A stretch of 64,000 bases of DNA from an uncultured Sutterella sp. (GCA_905197905.1 CAJKAP010000013.1:1-64000), one strand, 5' to 3'. Shown: positions 1 through 9,653, numbered from the stretch's first letter. The notes: a model not told the origin generated them from the letters alone. Made by a program: numbers and translations.

Positions 1-3000
1 TACCGGACAACAGAAAATCGATTGAGATCAATAAACTTAATAGGAGTCTTCCCCGAATACGCTTTCAGAAGCCTAAAGAAGTTATCATCTTCCAAAATAA
101 CAGGAATTAAACATTCTATAAGTTTATTGTTAAGTAATTCTCCTTCTTTAAGTAAACTAACTATTTCTGTTTCTTTATCTTTATAAGAATTTAACAAAAT
201 TTTAAAAACATCAATATCCTCAAGTGACTTTATCACGTTAAGATTTTTAGAATTTATTTCAATTTTCTTATTTTTTACCAGAGTTTTCACCCTACTAGAA
301 CTTATTCTGGAATCCAAATCTAATATAATTCCCGTTGAATATTTTAAAAAATTTTCAAAAATACATTATTAACAAAACTCTTATTGATAAAGAAATTGGA
401 AATATCTATATGATTTTTAGAGAATTTTTCTACATTATTTTCATCTAAATTTCTCTCAATATAATCATAAAAATTCTTACTATAAGAATTGGTAGTATCA
501 AGATAAATTTGGATATTCTCCTCATTAAATTTTAAATATTTTTTACTAAGTATTTTTTCTATGATCGGATATCTATTTCCGTTATTACTTAAAGGAGAAA
601 GAGATTCTATTGAAGTTTCATTTCTTTCGATATATTTATATAAATTATCTTGAGAAATATCAGAATTGACTATACTCCAAAAAGCTTTTTCACTATTCCT
701 ATAGGATGTATTCTTATAATTCATAATATATGAATTTAGGAATTTTAAGTAATTTTTATTAACAGCATCTTTGACAAATTCCGCATAGTGGTAATATTAG
801 CTTTCTATACAATATTTCTTTATTTATAAGTCTTCCCAAAATATATTGAACATTGTTCGCGTTAACTTCAAAAAGATTTCTATCTATGATCTTTAATAAA
901 ACATTATGACTAATATTTATTCCATTTAATTTCTTAAATTTTACACCAATCTTTGAAAAATTAATTATAGACTTTTCGTTATTTTCAGAAATAAATTCTA
1001 AAATTTTTGAATTCGATTCAATAGCTTTTACAAAACCATGAAAATTCTTACCCTCTTCTATCTCTAATTCTGAAAATAATGTAACCACTATAATGCTTAA
1101 CGCTCTCTCGTATTCTTCTTCAAATTTATCGAACAAGAATAGTAAGGTATTATACTTATTTTCATGGATTAATATCAGTGTAAAATCACGTAAAAGATTA
1201 TCCGAAATTTTAGACAAAACTTTCTTTAACCTCAGCAATTTTTCCTGATCATATAGTCTATCCGTTATTTTGACAATATGCTCTTTCTTATTATTTATAA
1301 TACATTCCTCTAATATATATTTATTTAAAATATTTTTCTTCTCAAAATCTTCAATGTTAAATTTATCAATCAACTCTGCTGAATTTTTTATTTCCCAATC
1401 TGGATCTGTTTTTTTTACCTTCCATGATTTCTCTATAAAAAATCATATCGTTATAGTGGAGTCCTCCTGGGTAAAATATACTCTTATAAATTTCGTATGA
1501 TTTATCTATATAGCCGTTTATGATCAACACGCGGATTAACTCGTCTCCTTCTGCGTATTCTTTTAGATTGTGTGAGGTAATTTTAAAAATCTCGTCAACA
1601 TCGGAATCGGAGAATAATTTAAAAATATCTCTGTTATTATTAGATTTCAAAATTTCCATTTCTAGATTCAGATCATTTATTTTTTCTTCAATCTCTAATA
1701 TTCTATTTCTCTTTTCTTCTATTATTTTATTTAATTCCTTCTCAAAATCTTTTTTCTTAAAATTAAAAGCATTAACTAAATCATCAAATGTCAACTCCAA
1801 TCTTTGATTTAGGTAATTACTTGAGTCGTATACATTTAAATAAAATTTTTCATTCCTAAATTTATACATTTCTCTTAATATATCGCCTTGCCTCCGATTC
1901 ATGTTTTCCGGGTTGGAAATTTTTAAACTTTCAGGAATATTTGAAACGATTAAATTATAATCCGCATTATTTATACTATCCTTAATTTTCAAAATCAAAT
2001 CATTATGTTGTTTAATTTTATTATTATTTTCAAATTCTTTATGCTTTATTTTCTCATCTAAATTTTTGAAAATGTTAAATATAATTCCACTTTTCCTTTG
2101 GAGCATTTCGAAATCCCTTGGATATACATTTTTCAATAGAACTAAAGAAAAAAATTTCTCACTATCTAACTTTAAAATTTTAGAATTTAAAACCTCTTTA
2201 TATACAAAAAATTCATTCAAAATATTTTTTTAGAAGCCTCATATCATTAATATAAATTGAAATTCTGTATATGAATTGTTTGCTCAATCCCCCTACTTTC
2301 CCATCTGTAGAGAGATTTCCGTTCTCTAGAATATCTTCTTGCTTAAGTAACTCTATGATTTTTGTCTCAGAATTTGTATAATCAACTACTGGAATTATCG
2401 GAATAATGAAATCAAAAAATTTAGTTCTATCTTCAGATATAAAAAGACCATCTCTGATCATATAAATAAATTTTACACTGCCATTATCATTACAACTTTC
2501 CATTTTAATAAAATTATTCAACATTAAATTTAATTCTCTTAATTTTGTAAATATTTTTATGTCTCCATATCTATCTAGATCTTCTACTACAAAAATTTTG
2601 CTTTCTGAACTTTTTAACAAATAAACTATCTCTTTAATGTCTTTGTACAAGATACTTTCTTCATTTTCATCATAAGAAAAATTTGCCTCTGTTCCATTAA
2701 AATTAATGCTAGAAATTTTTATTTTTTGAGATATAAATATTTTTCTAAAAATTACATATAGCGGCACTGTAAATGCAAAAATAAACAAATATATAATAAA
2801 GAAGATAATTTTATTTCGTCTCTAATGAAGAAAAATAACATAGAAAGTATCATTAATAATAAAACTAAAACTTCTCCATAAACTATTCCTTCATCCTTAT
2901 TGGATTTAATGAAGTACTTACTCATCGGAATTTTTTTAGGATCAATTTGAGCTAATATTTGATTAATAATTTGTCTTTCTATTCTATTACTTATTTCTTC

Positions 3001-3267
3001 CCTCTCCTTTCCTTGCTTTTCTTCATCTTTAGTAAAACTTGCCTGATACTTTCCTAAAGAAATGGTGATCACATTCTTTATTCTCTTTTCTTTGAGATAA
3101 GTCTGCCAGACGGTTGTTTTCCCTGCCCCGTAGATCCCTGTAATAGCAATATTCTTGATATCGTCATTACTCAAGGCAAAGTCCAAAGCTTTGTTATAGG
3201 CATCTTGGTTCTTGTCCAAAACTTCTGGAGTTAACGAGAAGAAAGCCGTATCCTTTTGAGATTCCAT
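1..3267 (-). pseudogene. YobI-like P-loop NTPase, frameshifted, 3' end outside window
   Basis: One long gene appears here as consecutive pieces: 3267-2752, 2788-2213, 2220-1366, 1373-759, 724-344, and an open stretch from about 345 to the window edge. The pieces read on into each other if one base is added or removed at each junction. Near 2222 (A7), 1412 (A8) and 337 (T6) the site is a homopolymer; near 2810 it is a short A run; near 798 only a TT. The first piece holds a Walker A (GIYGAGKTT, about residue 45) and the start of a membrane pair. The second completes the membrane segment and carries a Walker B-like FVVEDLDRYG. This arrangement matches YobI-type P-loop NTPases of roughly 1,200 residues; the rest is helical and unrecognised. 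No in-frame stop remains once the frame is corrected, so the lesions are recent or are sequencing errors. Start 3267 is chosen because GAGGT lies 7-8 bases upstream. The gene is far more AT-rich than its neighbour gntR, which suggests acquisition. Function is unknown; a defence role is only a guess. Confidence 0.7.
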
Positions 3268-3294
3268 GATCATTACCTCTAATTCAGTGAATTT

Positions 3295-4062
3295 TTATAA
3301 AAACCGCTTAACGCTCAACACCATGTTCTGCTCAATCGTCACATTGGTGAGATATCGAAGCTCGACAGCCCTCCCCGCTGCATCCCTCGTTACACGCTGA
3401 ATGCAAATAGCAGGAAATGGCGGCTCGACCCCTGCCTTTCTCGCTTGCTCTGGATTAAGAAAAATGGCGCGTGCGAGTTCATCAATCGTGAAACCCGAAA
3501 CACCAAAGTTTTCTTCATAAAACCCATAAATGTCTTGTGTGGAAGATAAGCGCATATCGCGCTCCATCAGCCCTTGGAATAAATCTCCAGGGAGATAAAT
3601 ATCGTCAAAACAGCACTGCACATCGAGCCCTATGTAGGAACTGTCACGCATAATGTGGTAAACCTTGCTTCCCTCTTCGATTTCTAAGAGTGTCGCCACA
3701 CGTTTACTCGCGTTCATTTCTTCAAACCGTGTGATCACGGGCTGCGTATGTGGTGTGCCTGAGTCAGTAAACTCGTCTCCGTTCTTGGCAAACCACTGCA
3801 CACGAGTTCCTACGGGGTGGTAGCGACGACTCGCCACAAAGGTCCCTTTACCTTGTTGGCGAACAAGAATGCCACTATTCACTAAATCGCTTAGGGCACG
3901 GCGAATCGTCCCTTGACTCACGTCGAATTGATCAGCTAGATGAGTTTCGCTAGGAAGAGTGAAGCCAGCTGGCCATTTGCCAGTGGTAATGTGGTCGAGA
4001 ATTTTCTGACGTACAGTATCGGTCAGGGTATTGCGATTGCGACGGAAGGGATCTGAAAGCAT
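3295..4062 (-). CDS. GntR-family transcriptional regulator, HutC/UTRA subfamily
   Basis: A DNA-binding repressor of about 255 residues. The N-terminal winged helix-turn-helix is clear (ILDHITTGKWPAGFTLPSE, then QGTIRRALSDLV and the wing QQGKGTFVA). A UTRA effector-binding domain fills the C-terminal two thirds (VYHIMRD, DDIYLPGDLF, the late EQNMVLSVKR). HutC-type members usually sense a small metabolite and repress the adjacent catabolic genes. I start at the ATG at 4062 because AGGAGA lies 8-9 bases upstream; a GTG at 4113 and an ATG at 4098 also keep the frame open but lack such a site. It follows the amidohydrolase gene on the same strand with 148 bases between, which contain a hairpin and a possible operator. 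The ligand cannot be told from sequence; an amidohydrolase or transport substrate is the natural guess. Confidence 0.9.
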   Translation of the reverse strand: MLSDPFRRNRNTLTDTVRQKILDHITTGKWPAGFTLPSETHLADQFDVSQGTIRRALSDLVNSGILVRQQGKGTFVASRRYHPVGTRVQWFAKNGDEFTDSGTPHTQPVITRFEEMNASKRVATLLEIEEGSKVYHIMRDSSYIGLDVQCCFDDIYLPGDLFQGLMERDMRLSSTQDIYGFYEENFGVSGFTIDELARAIFLNPEQARKAGVEPPFPAICIQRVTRDAAGRAVELRYLTNVTIEQNMVLSVKRFL

Positions 4063-4098
4063 TGTCGAGTTCTCCTGGGGAGGCATACTTCTTTTCAT

Positions 4099-4106
4099 TG
4101 TATACA
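4099..4106. promoter_or_regulatory. possible GntR-type autoregulatory site (TGTATACA)
   Basis: TGTATACA, a perfect 8-bp palindrome, lies 37 bases upstream of the preferred gntR start. HutC-type GntR proteins often bind GT-TA-AC half-site palindromes, so autorepression is plausible. The site is short and could be chance. Confidence 0.3.
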
Positions 4107-4155
4107 CGTCCACTCGATAAAATCCCCAAATCGGGGAAAGCCCCTATTGTCAAAG

Positions 4156-4197
4156 TATTTGTGCCCTTCTTCATCAAAAGAAAAAAGGGCACAAATA
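4156..4197. terminator. 13-bp inverted repeat after the amidohydrolase gene
   Basis: TATTTGTGCCCTT is repeated in inverted form across a 16-base loop, 14 bases beyond the amidohydrolase stop. It probably ends that minus-strand transcript, though no long T run follows the stem in that direction, so termination may be partial. It lies upstream of gntR and could also have an operator role. Confidence 0.5.
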
Positions 4198-4210
4198 GGA
4201 AAAAGAAATT

Positions 4211-5620
4211 TTAAATAGAGAGTCGTTCAGGCTCGGGAGCTGCTGTATCTACCACAATGCTGTCGTAGCCCGCTTCCTTCACATAGTCTTGACCGCGTTC
4301 CGTCGTAATGACCGTCATGGAGCGACCATAAAGTACGCCATTTTTCATGTTGACAGCCCCAGACACAAAGGTTTCGACAGCTTCCCCCTTATCCTGATCA
4401 ATAATAGTGATATCCGCTACAGCCCCTTCAGTGAAGTGCCCTCGGTCAAAGAGTCCAAGGTGGCGGGCAGTATTGAGAGACGATTTCAGCACAAATTCAG
4501 AGAGCGACAGCGCCCCAAATTTCACAAGCGCGATCCCGTTTGCAACAATCACATTGCGCGGAATGCAGCCGCCGTCGGTACTAATGGCATCCACCACGAA
4601 GGTGCCGTCATCACGTTTAGCCGACGCTAACATTAAGCGTGACGAGGCTGCATTCACTGGGAAGCAACCCACCACGTTTTTCGTCCCTCTGCTCTCCCAC
4701 TCTTTAATGGCCTCTTCACCACGCACAATTTCCGTCACGTAGCCAGTGTCTTGCAATACGTGGGCAATATTACGGCGCAATGCCATACGGATACCTTCTG
4801 CAGTTGGTGGTAGATTAAAGAGCGAGAGGCAGTGTTTTGTCACGAAATCAAGCGCGTTGCCTTCTTCGTCACACGTTAAATGTGTGCCGTTAAATTGACT
4901 CAAATAAGCTTCAGACCAAATATTGGGATGTGCTTTTAAGAGTTCAATCGCTTCACGTGCCTCTTCTTCAGCGTTGTTGATGCGACCGCGGCAGTACGAG
5001 TTGATATGCGCTAAATGAAGCCTCATGTCGCCAGCAATCTCAACCGACTGTCGAACCCCTTCAATGTCGGACTGAGCAGTCGTCGTCCCCGCGTGCCAAG
5101 CCACTGCGTAGCCCCTCTCGTTACAGACTTCAATCGTGCGACGACAAGCTTCTGGTGTAAGTGGCCAGTGACCACCTACAAGCTTCACGCCAAGCGCCCC
5201 TTTCTTTGTGCAGGTATCTGCGAAATCGGTCACTTGCGCGAGTGTCGGATCATTGGTGCCATAGCGTTCACTCGGCTCCAATCTGTCCATAATCGCAACA
5301 TTCAGCCCAGTCCCTGTGCGATGACCATCCGCCAAGATTTCATCCAAAGGACCAGCCATATCTAAGCAAGAGGTGACGCCTGAGAGTGCGGTCATTCTTG
5401 CGCCGTAAGGAGAGCCGTAGATGCTACCCAAATGCATATGTGCATCAATAATGCCTGGCACAACGAGAAGCCCCGTGCAGTCTTCTACCGCTTTAGCCCT
5501 TCCTTCGAGAGAAGGCGCTACCTCTGCAATGCGCCCATTTTCGATAGCAATATCGTAGATCCCATCACGATGATTCTTGGGGTCCACGACATGTCCATTT
5601 TTGAGAATCACATCCCACAT
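4211..5620 (-). CDS. Amidohydrolase, D-aminoacylase / dihydroorotase-like
   Basis: A cytoplasmic metal-dependent hydrolase of about 469 residues in the cyclic amidohydrolase superfamily, expected to cut a cyclic or N-acyl amide. The N-terminal beta sandwich (DVILKNGHVVDP) leads into the HxH metal motif in DAHMHLGS. Further candidate metal ligands are the lysine in GVKLVGGHW (likely the carbamylated lysine), WHAGTT, LHLAHINSY and the aspartate in DAISTDGG. The C-terminal half closes the sandwich (GAVADITIID). I chose the ATG at 5620 because GGAG lies 6 bases upstream; the ATG at 5632 has no ribosome site. It is divergent from the CapA-like gene, sharing a promoter region with a palindrome at 5703-5720. 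The substrate is unknown; D-aminoacylase, dihydropyrimidinase and hydantoinase activities are all possible. Confidence 0.85.
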   Translation of the reverse strand: MWDVILKNGHVVDPKNHRDGIYDIAIENGRIAEVAPSLEGRAKAVEDCTGLLVVPGIIDAHMHLGSIYGSPYGARMTALSGVTSCLDMAGPLDEILADGHRTGTGLNVAIMDRLEPSERYGTNDPTLAQVTDFADTCTKKGALGVKLVGGHWPLTPEACRRTIEVCNERGYAVAWHAGTTTAQSDIEGVRQSVEIAGDMRLHLAHINSYCRGRINNAEEEAREAIELLKAHPNIWSEAYLSQFNGTHLTCDEEGNALDFVTKHCLSLFNLPPTAEGIRMALRRNIAHVLQDTGYVTEIVRGEEAIKEWESRGTKNVVGCFPVNAASSRLMLASAKRDDGTFVVDAISTDGGCIPRNVIVANGIALVKFGALSLSEFVLKSSLNTARHLGLFDRGHFTEGAVADITIIDQDKGEAVETFVSGAVNMKNGVLYGRSMTVITTERGQDYVKEAGYDSIVVDTAAPEPERLSI

Positions 5621-5702
5621 ATTGCTCTCCATTGGTTTTGAACTTTTCTCTGCACACCTCGTGCAGATCGCTTAAGAAGATTGTCGCCTGAATTTATGAG
5701 CT

Positions 5703-5720
5703 AACTCGGTTAACTGAGTT
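5703..5720. promoter_or_regulatory. Operator-like palindrome, copy 1
   Basis: AACTCGGTTAACTGAGTT is an 18-bp palindrome with one mismatched pair, in the 196-bp gap between the divergent amidohydrolase and CapA-like genes. The same palindrome, perfect, lies at 12382-12401. A TACAAT hexamer at 5738-5743 could be the -10 box for the CapA-like gene, placing the palindrome over or next to its -35. The binding protein is inferred to be the nearby GntR regulator, but this is not shown. Confidence 0.6.
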
Positions 5721-5816
5721 GATAGCCTTCTCTCCCATACAATCTAAGTAACCTCAAGCAGAAGAAAGGATATTAAGTCCCTCTTCCGAGAACCCCAAGA
5801 TTCTGAAGGAGAAATC

Positions 5817-7118
5817 ATGAAAACGACATTTATCGCAACTGGCGACGCGTTTATCACTCGCCACTTGCCAGAAAAGAAATATGACGGCTTTGAAGAAATT
5901 CGAGAATTGATTAACGCTCATGATTTCCGCTTCAATAATTTGGAAATGACTTTTCATCGTCAAGAAGGCTATCCAGCAGCGAGCTCTGGTGGAACCTGGG
6001 CAATGACAGATCCCAGCATGTTGGACGACATGAAAGCGTTTGGGTTTAACGCCTATAACACCGCCAATAATCACTCTGGAGACTTTGGCCAAGAAGGGAT
6101 TCTCGCCACAATTCGTCATCTCAATGATCGGAATATGCCCTTTGCTGGCACAGGAAGAACTTTGCAAGAGGCGGCACGCCCTCTTTATGTCGACCTGCCA
6201 GAGTCGCGAGTAGCGCTCATTGGCATTACTTCCTCCTTTGACCCTGCAGCGCGTGCTGGAGGTCAAAGTGGCGATATGATTGGTCGCCCTGGACTCAACC
6301 CTCTTCGTTTTTCCACGGTCTATCACGTCACGAAAGAACACTTCCAGATGGCGCAAGAGTTGGCTCGTATCACGCTAATTAACTGGCCTATTGAGCAAAA
6401 AATCGAGTGCGGTTACGCTGCTCCTTTCCCTGAAGGTCGTATGCCCTTTGGAAAACTCAACTTTGTGCAAGATAGCAAAGAATTTATCGAAACCGTGCCT
6501 CATCAAGGGGACTTAGAAAGAACCTTGGAGAGCATTCGTGAAGCAAAACGCCAAGCCGATATCGTTGTCGTGAGCCTTCACGTGCATGAAATGAAAGGAC
6601 GCTCCACCACGGAGCCTGCCCAATTCCATGAAACGTTTGCGCATGCTGCGATTGATGCGGGAGCTAGCGTTGTGATTGGACATGGTCCTCACGAATTGCG
6701 TGGCATTGAGCGCTACAAAGATGGGCTGATTTTCTATAGCCTTGGGAACTTTATCTTCGAAACGGAAACAACGGAGTTGCAACCCTACGATGCCTATGTC
6801 GATATGAAACTTCCCACTACGATGCAAGTCGGCGAATACATGGACTATCGCAGCGCCAATGGTACGCGAGGCTTCCCAGTGATGCCCGAGATTTGGGAAG
6901 CCATCATCCCAACGTGGACCATCGTTGACGGGAAAATTACCGACGTAAAGCTCTACCCGATTGAACTTGGGATGAAAGCGTCTCGCGGAGTGCGTGGTCT
7001 TCCTCGACTCTCGCGCTCTGAAGCGACCTTAAAGCGCCTTGGTGAATTATGCCGTCCTTTTGGAACCCAAATTAGCATTGAGAACGGCGTAGGGAAACTA
7101 TCCCTCTCTAAGCCTTAA
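5817..7118 (+). CDS. CapA / PgsA-family metallophosphatase-like protein
   Basis: A 433-residue protein of the PGA_cap family, a calcineurin-fold metallophosphoesterase group named after the poly-gamma-glutamate capsule protein CapA. Visible metal-site motifs are the early GDAF, NLEMTF, the NNH in TANNHSGDFG, HVHE and the late GHGPHELRGIE, ending in FYSLGNFIFE. No signal peptide is seen, so it is probably cytoplasmic, unlike capsule-linked CapA. It is preceded by an AGGAGAA ribosome site and followed by an MFS carrier on the same strand. No other capsule-synthesis genes are nearby; the neighbourhood (amidohydrolase, carrier, GntR) suggests breakdown of an amide or glutamyl compound instead. 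The reaction is unknown. Confidence 0.8.
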   Translation: MKTTFIATGDAFITRHLPEKKYDGFEEIRELINAHDFRFNNLEMTFHRQEGYPAASSGGTWAMTDPSMLDDMKAFGFNAYNTANNHSGDFGQEGILATIRHLNDRNMPFAGTGRTLQEAARPLYVDLPESRVALIGITSSFDPAARAGGQSGDMIGRPGLNPLRFSTVYHVTKEHFQMAQELARITLINWPIEQKIECGYAAPFPEGRMPFGKLNFVQDSKEFIETVPHQGDLERTLESIREAKRQADIVVVSLHVHEMKGRSTTEPAQFHETFAHAAIDAGASVVIGHGPHELRGIERYKDGLIFYSLGNFIFETETTELQPYDAYVDMKLPTTMQVGEYMDYRSANGTRGFPVMPEIWEAIIPTWTIVDGKITDVKLYPIELGMKASRGVRGLPRLSRSEATLKRLGELCRPFGTQISIENGVGKLSLSKP

Positions 7119-7151
7119 ATCCATCACGGATATCCGTTTTTTACTCATGAT

Positions 7152-7172
7152 CCTGAGGGGCTCCCCCTCAGG
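7152..7172 (+). terminator. Hairpin between CapA-like gene and MFS gene
   Basis: CCTGAGGGG and its complement face each other across a 3-base loop, 34 bases after the CapA-like stop. A second short palindrome (CGGATATCCG then TTTTTT) precedes it near 7128-7143. Together they may partly end transcription or set the ratio between the two genes. Confidence 0.5.
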
Positions 7173-7216
7173 TTTCAGCACCTTTTTTGTCTAAATTTAT
7201 TGGGAGTTCTCTCAGG

Positions 7217-8455
7217 ATGTCGATCCGTCAGAGCCGTTGGCTAAACCTTTTGATTTTCTGCGTGATTAATCTTTTCGCGGGGTCGCTCTACGCCTGGAGT
7301 GTTTTTTCAGGCCCTCTTGCCGCGAGACTCACCGCGCTCACTGGTGAAACCGTCACCGCTGCCGATCTCGGGATTATTTTTAGTATTGCCGCGGCCGTGA
7401 ACCCACTGGCTATGATTGCTGGCGGTTGGATTAATGACCGTTTCGGTGCCCGCGCTGTGATTCCTGTTGGTGGCGCAATGATTGGTGCAGGCTTGATGCT
7501 AGCCTCAACTGTCACCTCTCTTTCCGCGTTGATGCTCGTCTATGGCGTTTGCTTTGGGCTTGGCGTGGGGTTTACTTATACGAGCACGATTAGCACTTCT
7601 ATTAAATTCTTCCCAGACCGTCGTGGGCTCGCAGGTGGTCTCTCTTCAATGAGCTATGGTTTTAGTTCGATTTTGCTCCCGCCGATTGCAAGTGCTCTTA
7701 TTCAGGCGTTTGGTATCGAAACTACCCTCCTCTCTTTAGGGGCTGTGTGCGGAACCGTGATTGTGGTTGGTGGGCTTTTGTCGAAAAAGTGTCCCGACAA
7801 CATTAATGAGCTCGTACTCCCCAAAGAAAAACTTTCCTCGAACATGTCCACGAGTGCCAAACTCCATCAGGATAAAAATTGGAAAGAAATGCTCGCCACG
7901 CCTGTTTTCTGGGTCATGCTTCTTTTCTTTATCTCGGGAAGTACGGCGGCCTTGATGCTCATTTCTTCAGCGTCAACCATTGCACAACAGCAAATCGGGG
8001 TTTCTGTTTCAGTCGCTGCCTTCGCCGTTTCGATTCTTGCCATCATGAACGCAGCTGGACGCATTGTGGGCGGTCTCGCCTCTGACCGTATTGGTCGTAT
8101 CCCTGCCTTGATGATGAACCTCGTATTGGCCACTGCAGGACTCTTTATCCTTCTCGTTGCTGGTGAGGGAGACTTTACTCTCTTTGTTTGTGGGCTCTCT
8201 GCAATTGGTTTTTGCTACGGTGGCTTTGTGGGCATTTTCCCGGGGTTCACAGTTGACCAATTTGGCGCGAAATACAACTCTGTCAACTACGGGATTATGG
8301 CTGCAGGCTTTTCATCGGGTGGCGTGATTGGGCCGATGCTCTTGAAGGCACTCTCTCTGCCTGGAGACTACCACTTGGCCTATCAGGCAGCGTTGGGAGT
8401 TTCGGGCTTTGGGTTTGTATTAGCGCTCATCTGCATTAAGCTCACGAAGCGTTAG
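7217..8455 (+). CDS. MFS transporter, OFA (oxalate/formate antiporter-like) family
   Basis: A 12-helix inner-membrane carrier of 412 residues. The N-terminal signature NLFAGSLYAWSVFSGPL and the loop GGWINDRFGARAV are typical of the OFA branch of the major facilitator superfamily, which moves small carboxylates, often by antiport. The second half starts with another GGLASDRIGRIPAL loop. I use the ATG at 7217, preceded by GGGAG; the frame can be opened at a TTG at 7187, which is unlikely. It sits 98 bases after the CapA-like gene and ends in a strong terminator, so the two probably form one unit that imports a substrate or exports a product. Substrate not predictable. Confidence 0.85.
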   Translation: MSIRQSRWLNLLIFCVINLFAGSLYAWSVFSGPLAARLTALTGETVTAADLGIIFSIAAAVNPLAMIAGGWINDRFGARAVIPVGGAMIGAGLMLASTVTSLSALMLVYGVCFGLGVGFTYTSTISTSIKFFPDRRGLAGGLSSMSYGFSSILLPPIASALIQAFGIETTLLSLGAVCGTVIVVGGLLSKKCPDNINELVLPKEKLSSNMSTSAKLHQDKNWKEMLATPVFWVMLLFFISGSTAALMLISSASTIAQQQIGVSVSVAAFAVSILAIMNAAGRIVGGLASDRIGRIPALMMNLVLATAGLFILLVAGEGDFTLFVCGLSAIGFCYGGFVGIFPGFTVDQFGAKYNSVNYGIMAAGFSSGGVIGPMLLKALSLPGDYHLAYQAALGVSGFGFVLALICIKLTKR

Positions 8456-8474
8456 AATCATCGGTATTGAGGCA

Positions 8475-8516
8475 CGAAAGGAGTAGCCGAAGGTTGGGCT
8501 ACTCCTTTCGCTTTTT
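8475..8516 (+). terminator. Rho-independent terminator of the MFS gene
   Basis: A 14-bp perfect stem (CGAAAGGAGTAGCC and its complement) is followed by CTTTTT, 20 bases after the MFS stop. Confidence 0.9.
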
Positions 8517-8567
8517 AAGTATTAGCTAACGCCCTTTCAGGTTCGCTAACTGCGTCAGAGCGACTCT

Positions 8568-9398
8568 TTAGAACGGGACATCGTCATCTAAGCAACCTTC
8601 GCCGTTATCAAAGGGACTTGTTTGTAGAGCCCGCCTTTTTTGAACAAGAATAGAAAGCCCTTTGAAAATAGCCTCCACTTGATGAATAAAGATCCTACTT
8701 TCTTCAGAATTCAAAGAACAGCTATGAGTCAAACTACGATTAAGAACAAGCTCATTGAACTGCTGTAGAATCGTGCCGTTTGCTAGAAGAGCCCTTCTTG
8801 TCTTCTCTGACTCTATAATCCCCTCCTTTTCCAGCGCTATCACATACTCCCCATAAAGTCTGTCCAAAGGTAGCTTTTCGGCGAAAGGTATTCCAATATC
8901 CCAACAAAGTTTCTTCAGAATCCAAACTGAATAAGAGTGCACATAGCACAACCCTAATTCATCAGCCTTTTTCTGGCAAACTAAACTGAGAAGCTGGCTC
9001 AACAACTCATCGCGCATATAATCTCCTCTAATTTCTGCCGCTTCAAACTGAGAATCAAGTGGCGTAGCCTTCTTTGGTGAACTCAACCTCATAGCAATGA
9101 GCTGACATTTTTCTTTCAGCTCATTACTCTCATCTCGAAGCAACTTTTCTTTCTGAGCATACTCAATCAGCCAAAGTATGCTACCTCCCACCATTGAATC
9201 CGGCTCTTGAGCCCAAAAGCTTCGCAAACGGTTCGCTTTTGAAGCCCCTTTCTCCAGATATTTTTCCGAATCAATGTTGACTCTATGACCTGCAAAGAAG
9301 TCGCTAAATTTCTTATTGCAGAAGTTCAATACGTAGCCATCGTTCATTTGAAAAAGAAGTTCTAGTTTTTTTCTTTCACGATTTGTCAAAGAAGACAT
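8568..9398 (-). CDS. AbiJ-like protein with Abi_C/HEPN-like C-terminus
   Basis: A soluble protein of 276 residues. The N-terminus (LTNRERKKLELLF, YVLNFCNKKFSDFF, KANRLRSFW) matches a domain I recall at the front of abortive-infection AbiJ-like proteins. The C-terminus (NRSLTHSCS, then SEESRIFIHQVEAIFKGLSIL) has the shape of the Abi_C/HEPN ending, where an R-x4-6-H motif is often the RNase site. This is family memory, not a search result. I start at the ATG at 9398, because that places the conserved LTNRERKK at the very N-terminus as in relatives; an upstream in-frame start at 9476 lacks support. It stands alone between two terminators. If the assignment holds, it would act as a phage-triggered toxin; otherwise it is a hypothetical protein. 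Confidence 0.6.
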   Translation of the reverse strand: MSSLTNRERKKLELLFQMNDGYVLNFCNKKFSDFFAGHRVNIDSEKYLEKGASKANRLRSFWAQEPDSMVGGSILWLIEYAQKEKLLRDESNELKEKCQLIAMRLSSPKKATPLDSQFEAAEIRGDYMRDELLSQLLSLVCQKKADELGLCYVHSYSVWILKKLCWDIGIPFAEKLPLDRLYGEYVIALEKEGIIESEKTRRALLANGTILQQFNELVLNRSLTHSCSLNSEESRIFIHQVEAIFKGLSILVQKRRALQTSPFDNGEGCLDDDVPF

Positions 9399-9583
9399 AT
9401 GTGCACCCTTACCCGTTCGGTATGAAAAATATTTGTGGACATTTTCCAGAATGAGTCTGCCTAATAGCACCCTCAAAATCTCTCCTAGCGAGCTCCTCTC
9501 AACTCGTGGAAGATTTGTGATTTTTTACCCCAAGTACCGCCTCATTCCCCTCTGCTACAGCAAATTCGTGAAATGAGAAAATG

Positions 9584-9618
9584 AAAAAACGCCGCACACG
9601 TTCTTCACGCATACGGCG
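9584..9618 (-). terminator. Terminator of the M20 amidohydrolase unit
   Basis: On the minus strand a stem of CGCCG with inner GCGTG/CGTGT pairing is followed by a TTTTTT run, 36 bases after the M20 stop. Confidence 0.75.
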
Positions 9619-9653
9619 AAATGTCCTCAGATTATTTATAGGAATCGGAAACC

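Noticed and set aside
344..2788. Several separate small genes on the minus strand
   Set aside because: Their ends overlap and join in register after single-base changes, and together they follow one YobI-like protein, so they are pieces of a single broken gene.
4289..4742. Plus-strand frames over the amidohydrolase gene
   Set aside because: They lie entirely opposite a well-supported enzyme gene and show no domain features.
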